52,928 nucleotides of DNA. Source: Flavobacterium pectinovorum (GTDB lineage Bacteria > Bacteroidota > Bacteroidia > Flavobacteriales > Flavobacteriaceae). Below the pieces are notes generated by a model, which did no database searches, was not told the origin of the DNA, and worked only from the letters and a program-made list of their open reading frames with translations. The stretch is from positions 264,425-317,352 of the forward strand of contig NZ_RCZH01000002.1 of the NCBI RefSeq assembly GCF_006438875.1, read 5' to 3'. Made by a program: the position numbers and the translations under genes. Below, piece by piece: positions 25,377 to 34,959 of the stretch (positions are counted from its first letter, which is position 1; the number at the start of each line of letters is the position of its first letter).

Positions 25377-27002
25377 TTAATTCACCTTCTTGCCCCAAAC
25401 TGGTAATCCTCCTGACGTTAAACCTGAATAACTCAGCGTTACTTTTCTCGTTGCTAATTCCCAATCCCAGGCATCAGACACATTGCACTTTACTCCGTTT
25501 ATGGTCAGGATTTTTTTGGTGCTGTCGTATGACCAGGTACCGTTTGCATCTCCGCTCACTTTTTTATCTGCAGTTAAATAAAGTGTTACTGATTTTTGAA
25601 TGGTTTTGTATTGATAGTTCATTGTGATTTGTTCCCAGGTTCCAACAAAACTTCCTTCGACAATTGTTGTGGCTGGTACGGCTGCATAACGTTCAGGATC
25701 AATAACCGGCCATCCATCTTCTGTCCATTGAATGGCACGAACGTGTCCCATCATTACAGCATTTGAAACCGCAATTCCGGCAACCCCTTCCGGCAAACGA
25801 GCCTGAGAAGAGTAATACCATTGCTTGGTTTCGGGATTTTGAAATATACCGCAATGCGAAATTCCAACCCAACCCGTGTGATTTTTAAACGAATATGGAT
25901 GTGTTACCATTGGGAAACACTCTGCTCCGCTTGTAATACTCATTCCACTTATGGTTTGATAAGGTCCTAAAATACTTTTTGAACGTGCTACACGTGTATT
26001 GTATGCAACTGATAATTCATCGTAAGCCAGAAACAAATAGTAATATTGTGTATCCGGATTGTAGATAATTTCCGGTCCTTCGAGTGCTTGCCAACGGTTT
26101 GTATTTACGTTTCCGCGTCCTGCAATTCGTACTCCATAATCGTCAATCGTTTTTAATTTATCCGGTTTTCCAGTTGTTGGATTCAGTTTTAAAGCTGCGA
26201 TTCCGGAATGCCATGAACCATAAATTAGGTATTGGTCACCTTCTGGAGTCTGAATAAAACTTGGATCAATCGCGTTGAATTTAAAATAAGCATCCCAATC
26301 ATTTCCTCCGTTTCTAACATAACTTTTTACACCATCCGGTTCAGAGCAAACTACCATTCCTTTGTCTGTCCAATTATTTGAAGCCAAATCATCTGTTTCG
26401 GCTAAGCCAATGAAAGCGCGTTCTGTCCATGAAGTATTGGTATCTGTTCCTACAATTGGGTTTGTCACCACGATGCTGTAATACATTCTGTAAATGTTAC
26501 CAACTTTACGAACGCAAGGCGCCCAATATCCATAATTGGGATTTGTAATTGGTGCTAAAGCCGGAGACATTCTGGCTCTTTTATTATTCAAGGAATCTTT
26601 TACCCAAGCCGGAGCTTCGGTCATTGATGATCCCATAAATTCCCAATTGACTAAATCTTTTGATCTTCTGTAAAAAAAATGTCCGTGTCCATCAGTTGCA
26701 TTTCCATAAGAGGCATCGGTTTGATACATATAATAGTATTCGCCACATTTTTCGACAGATGGATCGTGCACATTGGCTAAATTCCATTGTGCCCGACTTC
26801 CCCAACCCGATATTGCCGTATAATTATCTGCGTAAGTTGGTCCGGGAAAAACGGGCGTGACTACTGGCGGAACTACTACTACTGGCGGAGTAGTAGTTTC
26901 TTTTGTTGCCGGATCATCTTTCGAACAACTTACGGCTGTAATTACAACTAAAAAAAGTCCGATGTACGAAGCTATTTTTAAAATGGAATTTGATTTTTTC
27001 AT
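25377..27002 (-). CDS. GH43 endo-arabinanase with C-terminal beta-barrel domain, lipoprotein
   Basis: This 541-aa lipoprotein has the lipobox T-A-V-S-C (Cys26), then a Pro/Thr/Val-rich linker to about residue 55. The GH43 propeller (~60-430) has Asp in N-V-H-D-P-S-V, Asp in F-N-A-I-D-P-S-F and Glu in A-L-E-G-P-E-I. Residues ~445-541 form a lipocalin-like beta domain (G-T-W-E-Q-I ... G-T-W-S-Y-D) found at the C-terminus of extracellular endo-alpha-1,5-arabinanases. The linker and lipid anchor suit a surface-exposed enzyme that makes the first cuts in arabinan. It lies 12 bp downstream of the second GH51 gene. Confidence 0.92.
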   Translation of the reverse strand: MKKSNSILKIASYIGLFLVVITAVSCSKDDPATKETTTPPVVVVPPVVTPVFPGPTYADNYTAISGWGSRAQWNLANVHDPSVEKCGEYYYMYQTDASYGNATDGHGHFFYRRSKDLVNWEFMGSSMTEAPAWVKDSLNNKRARMSPALAPITNPNYGYWAPCVRKVGNIYRMYYSIVVTNPIVGTDTNTSWTERAFIGLAETDDLASNNWTDKGMVVCSEPDGVKSYVRNGGNDWDAYFKFNAIDPSFIQTPEGDQYLIYGSWHSGIAALKLNPTTGKPDKLKTIDDYGVRIAGRGNVNTNRWQALEGPEIIYNPDTQYYYLFLAYDELSVAYNTRVARSKSILGPYQTISGMSITSGAECFPMVTHPYSFKNHTGWVGISHCGIFQNPETKQWYYSSQARLPEGVAGIAVSNAVMMGHVRAIQWTEDGWPVIDPERYAAVPATTIVEGSFVGTWEQITMNYQYKTIQKSVTLYLTADKKVSGDANGTWSYDSTKKILTINGVKCNVSDAWDWELATRKVTLSYSGLTSGGLPVWGKKVN

Positions 27003-27014
27003 TTTTCTTGTCTT

Positions 27015-28562
27015 TTATTTTCCTTCTAATACTACTACTGAGAAAGGAGGGATCGTGATTTCAAGTTTTCCTTTTTTGTTTTCGAAACCTTTAAAAACTG
27101 TTGGCACAATTTTATTTGGTGTATCGAATGAATTGTAATCCTGCAATTTTGCCGATGTGATAATTGTTCCTGTGAAGTTTTTAACGCCCAAATCATTTAC
27201 ATCAATTTCTATTTTGTTTTTATTCTTTGCATCCACATTTACTAATGAAATATGAACTGCTCCGTTTTTATCTTTTGATGCCGAAGCTGAGATTGCAGGA
27301 AGTGTTTCTCCATTAAAGGTGTACAATGGCGATTGAAAACTTATTGGCAATAATTTAGCATCCTGATGAACGCTGTACAATTTCATTACGTGATACGTTG
27401 GCGTTGTAATCATTTTTGCTTTATCCGTAAGGATTACAGCTTGCAAAACATTTACACATTGCGCCAAATTTGCCATACGAACTCTGTCAGCGTGATTGTT
27501 GAAGATATTCAATGTTGCTCCTGCTAATACTGCATCTCTCATTGTATTTTGTTGGTATAGAAATCCTGGATTTGTTCCTTGTTCTACTTCATACCAAGCT
27601 CCCCATTCGTCTACAATCATGGCTACTTTTTTCTCCGGATCATATTTATCCATGATAGCAGAATGTTTGGTAACCAATTCTTCCATTTTTAAAGCGGATT
27701 GCATCGTATGGAAATATCCGTCTTCTGTAAAGTTTACTCCATCACCTTTTTTACCCCAATCAATTACGGCATAATGGTGAACGCCTAATCCGCCTAACAT
27801 ATTGATTGGAATGTTTTTCATTAAGACTTCCGTCCAATTATAATCGGCACTATTTGATCCGGATGCAATACGAGTGATTCCACCTGTATTTTCCCAATCC
27901 GACATAAAAGTGGCGTATTTACGGTATTCATTAGCATAATATTCTGCTGTCATATTTCCTCCGCAACCCCAGGCTTCATTTCCAATTCCCCAGAATTTAA
28001 CTTTCCAAGGTTCTTTTCTTCCGTTTTTTTTACGCAAATCACTCATTGGGCTTTTTCCGCTGAAATTGGTGTATTGAACCCAATCTGCCAATTCCTGAAC
28101 GGTTCCGCTTCCTACGTTTCCTGACAAATAAGGTTCGGCTCCAAGAAGCTCACACATATTCAGGAAATCATGTGTCCCGAAACTATTATCTTCTGTTGTA
28201 CCGCCCCACCATTTGTTTACAATTGTTGGTCTTTCCGGTTGTGGTCCAATTCCGTCTTTCCAATGATAGGTATCTGCAAAACATCCGCCAGGCCATCTTA
28301 AATTTGGAATTTTTAATTCTTTTAAAGCTTTAATAATATCATTTCTAACTCCTTTTGTATTGGGTATTTTTGATGTATCTCCCACAAAAAAACCTCCATA
28401 AATAGAACGTCCTAAATGTTCTGCAAAATGTCCGTAGATGTTTTTGTTGATTATTGGAGCGTCTGCATTATTTTTTACGGTAACTACAGTAACTCCGCCT
28501 TGAGCGAAATTTACCTGACTACAAATGGTAATAAGAAAGGTGATTAAAAGTGCTTTTTTCAT
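27015..28562 (-). CDS. GH51 alpha-L-arabinofuranosidase (compact form)
   Basis: Starting at MKKALLITFLITICSQ the protein is 515 aa, with a signal peptide ending F-A-Q. A frame-open methionine 31 codons upstream would overlap the previous gene and destroy the signal peptide, so 28562 is preferred. Acid/base Glu196 lies in G-I-G-N-E-A-W-G and nucleophile Glu319 in V-D-E-W-G-A-W. There is no CBM, unlike the 661-aa GH51 at 18578. It belongs to the group that acts on arabino-oligosaccharides. Having two GH51 enzymes of different architecture in one operon suggests a split of labour between polymer and oligomer. Confidence 0.93.
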   Translation of the reverse strand: MKKALLITFLITICSQVNFAQGGVTVVTVKNNADAPIINKNIYGHFAEHLGRSIYGGFFVGDTSKIPNTKGVRNDIIKALKELKIPNLRWPGGCFADTYHWKDGIGPQPERPTIVNKWWGGTTEDNSFGTHDFLNMCELLGAEPYLSGNVGSGTVQELADWVQYTNFSGKSPMSDLRKKNGRKEPWKVKFWGIGNEAWGCGGNMTAEYYANEYRKYATFMSDWENTGGITRIASGSNSADYNWTEVLMKNIPINMLGGLGVHHYAVIDWGKKGDGVNFTEDGYFHTMQSALKMEELVTKHSAIMDKYDPEKKVAMIVDEWGAWYEVEQGTNPGFLYQQNTMRDAVLAGATLNIFNNHADRVRMANLAQCVNVLQAVILTDKAKMITTPTYHVMKLYSVHQDAKLLPISFQSPLYTFNGETLPAISASASKDKNGAVHISLVNVDAKNKNKIEIDVNDLGVKNFTGTIITSAKLQDYNSFDTPNKIVPTVFKGFENKKGKLEITIPPFSVVVLEGK

Positions 28563-28621
28563 AATATATTTATAAGTGATAAAGAGGAAAGTTTCATAAA
28601 ACTTTCCTCTGAATAGTAATT

Positions 28622-29623
28622 TTAATAAGATAATGTTGGCCATCCTGATGACCATGTAAAATATACAATTTCAAGTTTTGGATTTCCGTTATCGGCTCCA
28701 TCATAATAATGAACAGATCCTTTTTGAGTTCCTACAATTCTGGACAAATGCCCTGGTCCAATATAATTTCCTTGTGTTGCCAAAACTGTTGTTCCGCCTC
28801 CACTTGTTAAGGATGTTCCGTTTTTATCCACAAATGGCCCAAACGAACTTGTTGAACGACCTACTACAATATAATAAGTGCTGTTTACTCCGTTGCAGCA
28901 ATTGCCTCGGTTGACGAACATATAATAATAACTTCCTTCTTTGATTAAACAAGGAGCTTCCCAACTTGCACTGCTTCCGCCTGCTACGATGGTTTTGCTT
29001 CCTGTTGTTTTTCCTGTTGAAGGATTAATTTGGATTACTCCAATTCCGGCATGCCACGAACCGTAAGCCATATAAACGTTGCTTCCGTCTACTAATATGG
29101 ACGGATCAATTGCATTTACATCTGATGAAGAAGATGATGAAACCACAACACCTCTGTCTGTCCATGTTGTTCCTGCACTCTGCGAAATTGAAGGCGCTGT
29201 TACTAATCCTATCGCTGATGTGGCAGAACCAAAAGTTGAACAAGAATAATACATATTCCATCTATTGTTGAACCACGCTACATCTGGTGCCCAGAAAGTT
29301 TTTACAAAACCTGGTACATATCCTGTGATCCAACTTGGAGTAGATGTAAATACTGATGTTCCCCATGTCCAAGTTGTTAAATTTGTTGAATAGGTCATCG
29401 GGATATTATCTCCTGTTGTAAAGACATAATAATTGACGCCGCTTTTTACAATCGTACTTGGATCGTGTGACGCAACTGTTCCTGTAACTGTTTTGGCTGT
29501 TGAAACTTTAACCTGAGAATTTTGAGTGACAGCATTAGTTTCTCCGCTTGGAGTAACTACATCTTCATTTTGACAACTTACTAATAATACTGCTAATAAA
29601 ACCAAATTTGTAATTGTTTTCAT
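28622..29623 (-). CDS. GH43 endo-arabinanase-like lipoprotein
   Basis: This 333-aa lipoprotein has the lipobox V-L-L-V-S-C (Cys17) and a short Thr/Ser-rich linker to about residue 50. The propeller triad appears in V-A-S-H-D-P-S-T, V-N-A-I-D-P-S-I and W-E-A-P-C-L, with G-S-W-H-A-G and G-P-G-H-L-S as further GH43 arabinanase landmarks. It is the first enzyme gene after susD, a position often held by the surface endo-enzyme. The GH51 start lies 60 bp away. It would cut alpha-1,5-L-arabinan at the cell surface to make oligosaccharides for the SusCD pair. Confidence 0.9.
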   Translation of the reverse strand: MKTITNLVLLAVLLVSCQNEDVVTPSGETNAVTQNSQVKVSTAKTVTGTVASHDPSTIVKSGVNYYVFTTGDNIPMTYSTNLTTWTWGTSVFTSTPSWITGYVPGFVKTFWAPDVAWFNNRWNMYYSCSTFGSATSAIGLVTAPSISQSAGTTWTDRGVVVSSSSSSDVNAIDPSILVDGSNVYMAYGSWHAGIGVIQINPSTGKTTGSKTIVAGGSSASWEAPCLIKEGSYYYMFVNRGNCCNGVNSTYYIVVGRSTSSFGPFVDKNGTSLTSGGGTTVLATQGNYIGPGHLSRIVGTQKGSVHYYDGADNGNPKLEIVYFTWSSGWPTLSY

Positions 29624-29665
29624 TTGTTATAATTTTTAGTTACTGTTTAAATTACTGCTCTTGCT

Positions 29666-29743
29666 TTCAGTTTTCAGTCGCAGTTTTCAGTCTACACCGC
29701 AACTGCGACTGGGACTGAAAACTGCAGACTGGGACTGAAAACT
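29666..29743. repeat. CAGTTTTCAGTC palindromic repeat between susD and GH43
   Basis: Repeats of CAGTTTTCAGTC on the left are mirrored by GACTGAAAACT repeats on the right. They form a GC-richer hairpin that abuts the susD stop. It could attenuate or stabilise the polycistronic message after susCD, which are often expressed more strongly than the enzymes (inference). Confidence 0.6.
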
Positions 29744-31305
29744 TAATAACTGTCATTCTGTACTGTTCCCGGATTATTATCCATTTCTAATTGCGGAATT
29801 GGGTAATATTCTCTTCCTGGTGTATAAGAATTAAACTCTGCATCTCTTGCTTTTAGCCAAGCTAATTTTGTAGCATCCTGCAACCATCCCCAACGACGAA
29901 TATCATCAAAACGGTGACCTTCAAGTGGGAATTCCAAGAATCTTTCGTGACCAATTTGTTCTCTCATTTGATCTTGGGTCATTCCCGGTTTTGTTGTTGC
30001 TAAATCCGGTAATCCAACTCTGTTTCTTACCATTTGAATGTATCCGTATGCTCCCGGAGTATCACCTGTTTCGTTTAAAGTTTCGGCATACATTAAAAGA
30101 ACATCTGCGTATCTTAATAAACGTTCGTTGATACCAGAACGCCAATCGTATTCGTTTGCAAATTCTCCATCAGAATTTTGGTATTTTCTACAGAATATAT
30201 CATTTAAATCTCCCGGACTTGAAGCATAAAAAGTCGCGAAATCTTGTCCGTATAATTTCATTCCGCCTGGTTTGTTATAAAATATTGTAGCATCTAAACG
30301 AGGATCAAGAGTTCCTGTTTTAGTTTTTTCATCATGAAATTCATTAAATAATGCCCATGAAGGCTGAACATCTGTCCATCCAAAAGCTCTTGGCGCATAC
30401 GTAATTGCTCTTGCCGAAGTTTTTCCCCAACCTGAAGCAGGAGCTCCTCCCCAACCTAAATCAACTCCACCTGCATCTCTGCTAAATTGTACTTCAAAAA
30501 GAGATTCTGAATTGTTTTCGTTTGCTGTGGTAAAATTGTCACGATAATTAGAAACTAAAGAGTAAACTCCTAAATCGATAACTTGTTTGAATGTCGTTTT
30601 TGCATTCGTAAAATCTTTGGTAAACAAATACGATTTTCCTAAGTATCCTAATGCTGCACCTTTTGTAGCACGCCCTTTTTGACCTGCATCAAGACCTGAA
30701 ACACCACTATAAGAAACTGGCAATAATTCGGCTGCAGCTTTAAAATCAGCAATGACTTGTGCCCAACCTTCTGCTTGTGTTTTTTGAGGATAATAAACGG
30801 CTAATTCTGTAGGTAAAGGAACATTTTTGAACATGTTCACGGCATGAAATAAATACAATCCTCTTAAGAAATATGCTTGTCCTAATATTCTGTTTTTAAG
30901 TGCCTGATCTGCAAATTCAATATTTGGTACGTTTGTTAAAACCTGATTAGCGCGATAAATTCCTTGGTAATAAGTTTCAAAAGCCCATCCGTAAATCGAA
31001 GCATCGGCCACATTTGAGTTAAAATGTCCTGCATTGTACATGGAACCCCAAGGGCTGTTTGTACGTGCGTCATCAGATCTTGCGTCTAATAATAATGGTG
31101 TACTTCTCATGTACGTTCCATCAGTCAATAAACTTCCGTAAGCAGCATTTACACCTTGAAGTGCATCTTCATCTGTTTTCCAAAATGAATCAACTGCATT
31201 ATTATTTGGGTCAATCTGAGTCAAATCTTCATTATCAACACAGCTTGTTGTTGCAACAGCCAGTGAAAAGAAAACTGCTATATAGTTAAATATTTTATAT
31301 TTCAT
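29743..31305 (-). CDS. SusD/RagB-like glycan-binding outer-membrane lipoprotein
   Basis: This 520-aa lipoprotein has the lipobox A-T-T-S-C (Cys22). The SusD pattern is clear: an N-terminal D-P-N segment with F-W-K-T-D-E-D-A, helical TPR-like repeats (A-Y-F-L-R-G-L-Y-L-F-H) and a C-terminal L-L-R-Y-A-D-V-L-L-M-Y-A-E, ending with R-R-W-G-W and Y-P-I-P. It sits on the outer surface and delivers arabino-oligosaccharides to the SusC porin encoded 30 bp upstream. Pairing with GH43/GH51/GH127 genes assigns the ligand as arabinan. Confidence 0.95.
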   Translation of the reverse strand: MKYKIFNYIAVFFSLAVATTSCVDNEDLTQIDPNNNAVDSFWKTDEDALQGVNAAYGSLLTDGTYMRSTPLLLDARSDDARTNSPWGSMYNAGHFNSNVADASIYGWAFETYYQGIYRANQVLTNVPNIEFADQALKNRILGQAYFLRGLYLFHAVNMFKNVPLPTELAVYYPQKTQAEGWAQVIADFKAAAELLPVSYSGVSGLDAGQKGRATKGAALGYLGKSYLFTKDFTNAKTTFKQVIDLGVYSLVSNYRDNFTTANENNSESLFEVQFSRDAGGVDLGWGGAPASGWGKTSARAITYAPRAFGWTDVQPSWALFNEFHDEKTKTGTLDPRLDATIFYNKPGGMKLYGQDFATFYASSPGDLNDIFCRKYQNSDGEFANEYDWRSGINERLLRYADVLLMYAETLNETGDTPGAYGYIQMVRNRVGLPDLATTKPGMTQDQMREQIGHERFLEFPLEGHRFDDIRRWGWLQDATKLAWLKARDAEFNSYTPGREYYPIPQLEMDNNPGTVQNDSY

Positions 31306-31335
31306 TTTAATACGTTTTTTGTTGGTTAAACCGGT

Positions 31336-34300
31336 TTAGAAATTTACCTCTACTCCTAAAGAAATAGTTCTTGGATTTGGAAAAGATCCTGCATCATATC
31401 CTCTTGCTAATAATCCGTTGCTATTAAAGTCAGGATCATATCCAGTATATTTAGTAATAGTCCATAAGTTTTGACCATTAAGATATACTCTTGCTTTTTG
31501 GATAAATTTATCTTTCATCGGAATATTGAAACCAATTTCCATGGTTTGCAATCTCACATAATCACCGCTTTGAATGAATCTGTTTGAATCTCTGCCATTT
31601 CCGTTAGGATCACCAATAACCGGTGCCGGAACATTTGTATTTGTATTTGTTGGAGTCCAGTAATTAAGTTCATCCGTACTGTGATTTCCGTATTGTCCAG
31701 CCATCAAATTGCGGTACATGGCATTGAAAACTTTATTTCCACCGCTACCTTGCCAGAACATTGAGAAATCAAAATTCTCATAAGAAGCACTAAAATTCAT
31801 TCCGAAACCATATTTAGGAATTGTTACCCCTTGAAAAGTTCTGTCAGCATCTGTAATGATTCCGTCACCATTTACATCTTTAAATTTTACGTCTCCAGGA
31901 GCTGCTCCTGTTTGTTTTGGAGAAGCTGCAACTTCGGCTGCGTTTTGAAAAATTCCAACAGCTTCCCAAGCAAAAAGTTCTCCTACAGATCTTCCTACTT
32001 GTGTTTTTGATACCGCATCATAAAGAGGGTTTCCTGTAGCTCCAATTCTTGTCACCTCATTTTTTAGCGTTCCAAAGTTTCCTGAGATATCATATTTGAA
32101 TTTATTATGGTGATTGCTATAAGATGCCGTAAATTCAAAACCATGATTTTCCATATCTCCCGCATTTGTCGTAATATTTGCCGGAAAAGCTCCTGTAGAA
32201 AATGGCAATGGAACTCCTACCAACATATCTGTAACTTTTTTTCTAAAATACTCTGCCGTAAATTGTAAGTCATTATTAAAAAATCCTAACTCCAATGCGA
32301 TGTTTTTACTGGTTGTTTTTTCCCAATGTACATTTGGGTCAAGTGCCGCAACCACCGTTGTTCCTGAAGCAAGCTCATTATTAAAATCATATCCGGCAAA
32401 ACTGTTTACTGTGGAAGCAAAAAAGTACTGTGGAATTGTATTATTACCTATTGTACCGTAACCACCTCTAAGTTTAATATTGCTTACCCATGATGGCAAA
32501 TGCAGGAACTTTTCGTTGCTAATCTTCCAACCTCCTGAGAAGGAGTAGAAATTTGCAGAATTATTAATTTCACTAAAAAGAGACGTTCTGTCTTGTCTGA
32601 AATTAGCCTGCAATAAATATCTGTCATCATAAGCATAATTTAATCTGCTGATGTATGATATTCCTGTAATCGTAAATTTATATTCGCTTGCATTTCTTGC
32701 ATCAGCATATTGTAACATCGGAATTTCTCCCGGTGTATAACCTACGCCTCTTGAGTTATATCTGTGATAATCTCTCTTTTCCTGAATCCAACCTGCAAGA
32801 GCATCAATTTTATGTTTTCCAAATGAAATTTCATAAGTCAATAAATTATTCAAGAATGTTCTTAACTCATTTCCATTTTCTACATCTAAAGAAGCTTCAT
32901 CATTTGTCGTAATATAATACCATCCTAAATCACTTGGCGGAATAAATTTTCTGTTAGTCCAGTCTGTTCTGTCATAACTCACATCCAATTTATATTTAAG
33001 ACCTTTTACAATCTCAATTTCTCCCCATACATCTCCAATAAAACGGTTTCTTTTTCCGTTGTTAGTAATCAAATTGTTGTACCCAATTGGGTTCATCGAA
33101 ATTGCTCTTTGTGTCAGGTTATCTGTACCGCCATAGCCTCCAAGTCTGTTAGAATCATAAACAGGCATGGTTGGTACAGCGCCCAAAATGTCACTAATTA
33201 CAGTTTGTCCTGCATTGTATTCGTTAAAAATCTCTTTGTCTGATTGTGTATAAGCGATTTTTGCTCCATATTTGAATTTTCCTTTTTTACCATTCAGATT
33301 CAAATTCGTTGATAATCTCTCATAATCTTGCGGCGTTTTTACATAACTTGTATTCTTGAAATAATCAATATTAAAGCTATAAGCAATACTTTCTGCGCCA
33401 CCTGTAAATGTCAATGCCTGATTTTGTACAACACCAGTTTGCAGTGCCTCTTTTTGCCAGTCTGTATTTACATTTGTAATATAAGATGAGCTTGTAGGAT
33501 CATTACCCGGAGCGATACTTACCGGAACACCAGCTCTGATATCTCTGTTTCTTTCTGCTTCGCTAGTAATTTGCTGATAACCCAAACGGTCTGTTACATC
33601 CCATTTTTTAGCTACATTCTGAAGTCCTACAATTGATTTGAATTTAACTTCTGTTTTACCTGCTTTTCCTTTTTTGGTCGTAATGATTACAACTCCATTT
33701 GCTCCACGAACACCGTAAATAGCTGCCGAAGATGCATCTTTTAAAACCTGCATAGATTCAATTTCTCCCGGTGCAAAATCGTAAGGAGCATCAACCATAA
33801 TACCGTCAATAACAAAAAGAGGATTGTTATTTGTAAATGAAGTTATACCTCTAATTTTGATATTTACAAAACCTCCAGGTTCTCCTGATGATTGTACCGT
33901 TACTCCGGGAACTTGCCCCTGAAGCATTTTTGCAGCATCATAGGTAACTGTTTTTTTGGCAGATTCCATGTTTACGACACTTACAGATCCTGTTAAATCA
34001 GATTTCTTTTGTGTACCGTAACCAATAACTACTACTTCGTTCAGTTTATTGGTATCTTCACTTAATGTAGCGTCTACCTTCGATTGATTTCCTACTGCTA
34101 ATTCTTTATTTTGAAATCCTATAAATGAAAAAACTAAAACATCGTTTGGGGATGCTTTAATCGAATATTCTCCATCAAAACCAGTTACTGCAACTGTTTT
34201 TGTTCCCTTTATCATAATATTCACTCCCGGCAAAGGCAATTTGTCTGATGCCGAGGTAACAACTCCACTAATCACTTTGCCTTGAGCCGACATTTGATTA

Positions 34301-34392
34301 GCAGAAAATAATAGCATTAGTAATGCTAAAAGCCATTCTTTTTTTGGCAATAAAAAATTGCAATAAAAAAATAATCGTTGGTTTGTTATCAT
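31336..34392 (-). CDS. SusC/RagA-like TonB-dependent outer-membrane transporter
   Basis: This 1018-aa protein has a long signal peptide (cleavage after N-Q-M-S-A-Q, about residue 37). A carboxypeptidase-regulatory-like domain (G-K-V-I-S-G-V-V-T ... G-F-D-G-E-Y-S-I) is followed by the TonB box/plug L-N-E-V-V-V-I-G-Y-G-T-Q-K-K. The 22-strand barrel ends with aromatic-terminated G-V-E-V-N-F. It imports oligosaccharides in a TonB-dependent way together with the SusD at 29743. It is the first gene of the minus-strand operon, and three AraR-like palindromes lie within 220 bp upstream. Confidence 0.96.
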   Translation of the reverse strand: MITNQRLFFYCNFLLPKKEWLLALLMLLFSANQMSAQGKVISGVVTSASDKLPLPGVNIMIKGTKTVAVTGFDGEYSIKASPNDVLVFSFIGFQNKELAVGNQSKVDATLSEDTNKLNEVVVIGYGTQKKSDLTGSVSVVNMESAKKTVTYDAAKMLQGQVPGVTVQSSGEPGGFVNIKIRGITSFTNNNPLFVIDGIMVDAPYDFAPGEIESMQVLKDASSAAIYGVRGANGVVIITTKKGKAGKTEVKFKSIVGLQNVAKKWDVTDRLGYQQITSEAERNRDIRAGVPVSIAPGNDPTSSSYITNVNTDWQKEALQTGVVQNQALTFTGGAESIAYSFNIDYFKNTSYVKTPQDYERLSTNLNLNGKKGKFKYGAKIAYTQSDKEIFNEYNAGQTVISDILGAVPTMPVYDSNRLGGYGGTDNLTQRAISMNPIGYNNLITNNGKRNRFIGDVWGEIEIVKGLKYKLDVSYDRTDWTNRKFIPPSDLGWYYITTNDEASLDVENGNELRTFLNNLLTYEISFGKHKIDALAGWIQEKRDYHRYNSRGVGYTPGEIPMLQYADARNASEYKFTITGISYISRLNYAYDDRYLLQANFRQDRTSLFSEINNSANFYSFSGGWKISNEKFLHLPSWVSNIKLRGGYGTIGNNTIPQYFFASTVNSFAGYDFNNELASGTTVVAALDPNVHWEKTTSKNIALELGFFNNDLQFTAEYFRKKVTDMLVGVPLPFSTGAFPANITTNAGDMENHGFEFTASYSNHHNKFKYDISGNFGTLKNEVTRIGATGNPLYDAVSKTQVGRSVGELFAWEAVGIFQNAAEVAASPKQTGAAPGDVKFKDVNGDGIITDADRTFQGVTIPKYGFGMNFSASYENFDFSMFWQGSGGNKVFNAMYRNLMAGQYGNHSTDELNYWTPTNTNTNVPAPVIGDPNGNGRDSNRFIQSGDYVRLQTMEIGFNIPMKDKFIQKARVYLNGQNLWTITKYTGYDPDFNSNGLLARGYDAGSFPNPRTISLGVEVNF

Positions 34393-34425
34393 ACTGGTTT
34401 ATTTAAGTTAGTTAGTGTATAATTA

Positions 34426-34446
34426 TAAGTGTTAATTTTACATTTG
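34426..34446. promoter_or_regulatory. AraR operator 1 of susC
   Basis: TAAGTGT-N7-ACATTTG lies 34 bp upstream of the susC start, with one half-site changed at two positions. It is the nearest of three palindromes. Confidence 0.7.
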
Positions 34447-34524
34447 TAAATTTAACTAAAAAAAAACCTTAAAAACAAATTAATATAGCAAAAAAAAGTG
34501 TCAAAAAAAACGTATCCTGTAAAT

Positions 34525-34545
34525 TAAGTGTAAAAACAACATTTA
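34525..34545. promoter_or_regulatory. AraR operator 2 of susC
   Basis: TAAGTGT-N7-ACATTTA lies 133 bp upstream of susC, with one change from the perfect palindrome. Confidence 0.65.
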
Positions 34546-34588
34546 AAGTTTAATGTTTTTTCAAAAAAATAGTCTTTTTTGAATGTAA

Positions 34589-34609
34589 TTTGTGTAAAAT
34601 CAACACTTT
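34589..34609. promoter_or_regulatory. AraR operator 3 of susC (weaker)
   Basis: TTTGTGT-N7-ACACTTT keeps the GTGT-N7-ACAC core while the outer bases differ. Three sites over 184 bp could support looping or cooperative binding with the site at 34885. Confidence 0.5.
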
Positions 34610-34884
34610 TAGCTAAAAAGCAACTTTTTAATCAAAAATTGGAACTTTAGAAAAAAAATCAAAAAAGGTAGAAATGAAGACTTTAATAACTGTTTCACTA
34701 CCAAAAAAAGAATATTATTGTAAAAAAAATCTTGTTTACTTCGATAAATTTTCGCTTTCCTTTAACCTTTTATTATAAAAAACAACTTAATTTCGTCACG
34801 AAAACGATTGAAAAAGGGAAACTTGAAATTTTTTCCCAAATAAAAACCTGTTTTCTTTAACACTAATTTATCTCCTTATTAACT

Positions 34885-34905
34885 TAAGTGTATAATATAC
34901 ATTAA
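34885..34905. promoter_or_regulatory. AraR operator upstream of araR
   Basis: TAAGTGT-N7-ACATTAA lies 54 bp upstream of the araR start. A TATATTTA box (one base from TAnnTTTG) at 34935-34942 lies between the two. This suggests autoregulation. Confidence 0.65.
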
Positions 34906-34959
34906 TAAAATTATGAAACGAATTAGGAAGTTTATATATTTACCAATAAAAACAAACAT

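Noticed and set aside
28563..28655. 31-codon extension of the compact GH51 gene
   Set aside because: It would overlap the upstream GH43 gene and bury a good signal peptide inside the protein.
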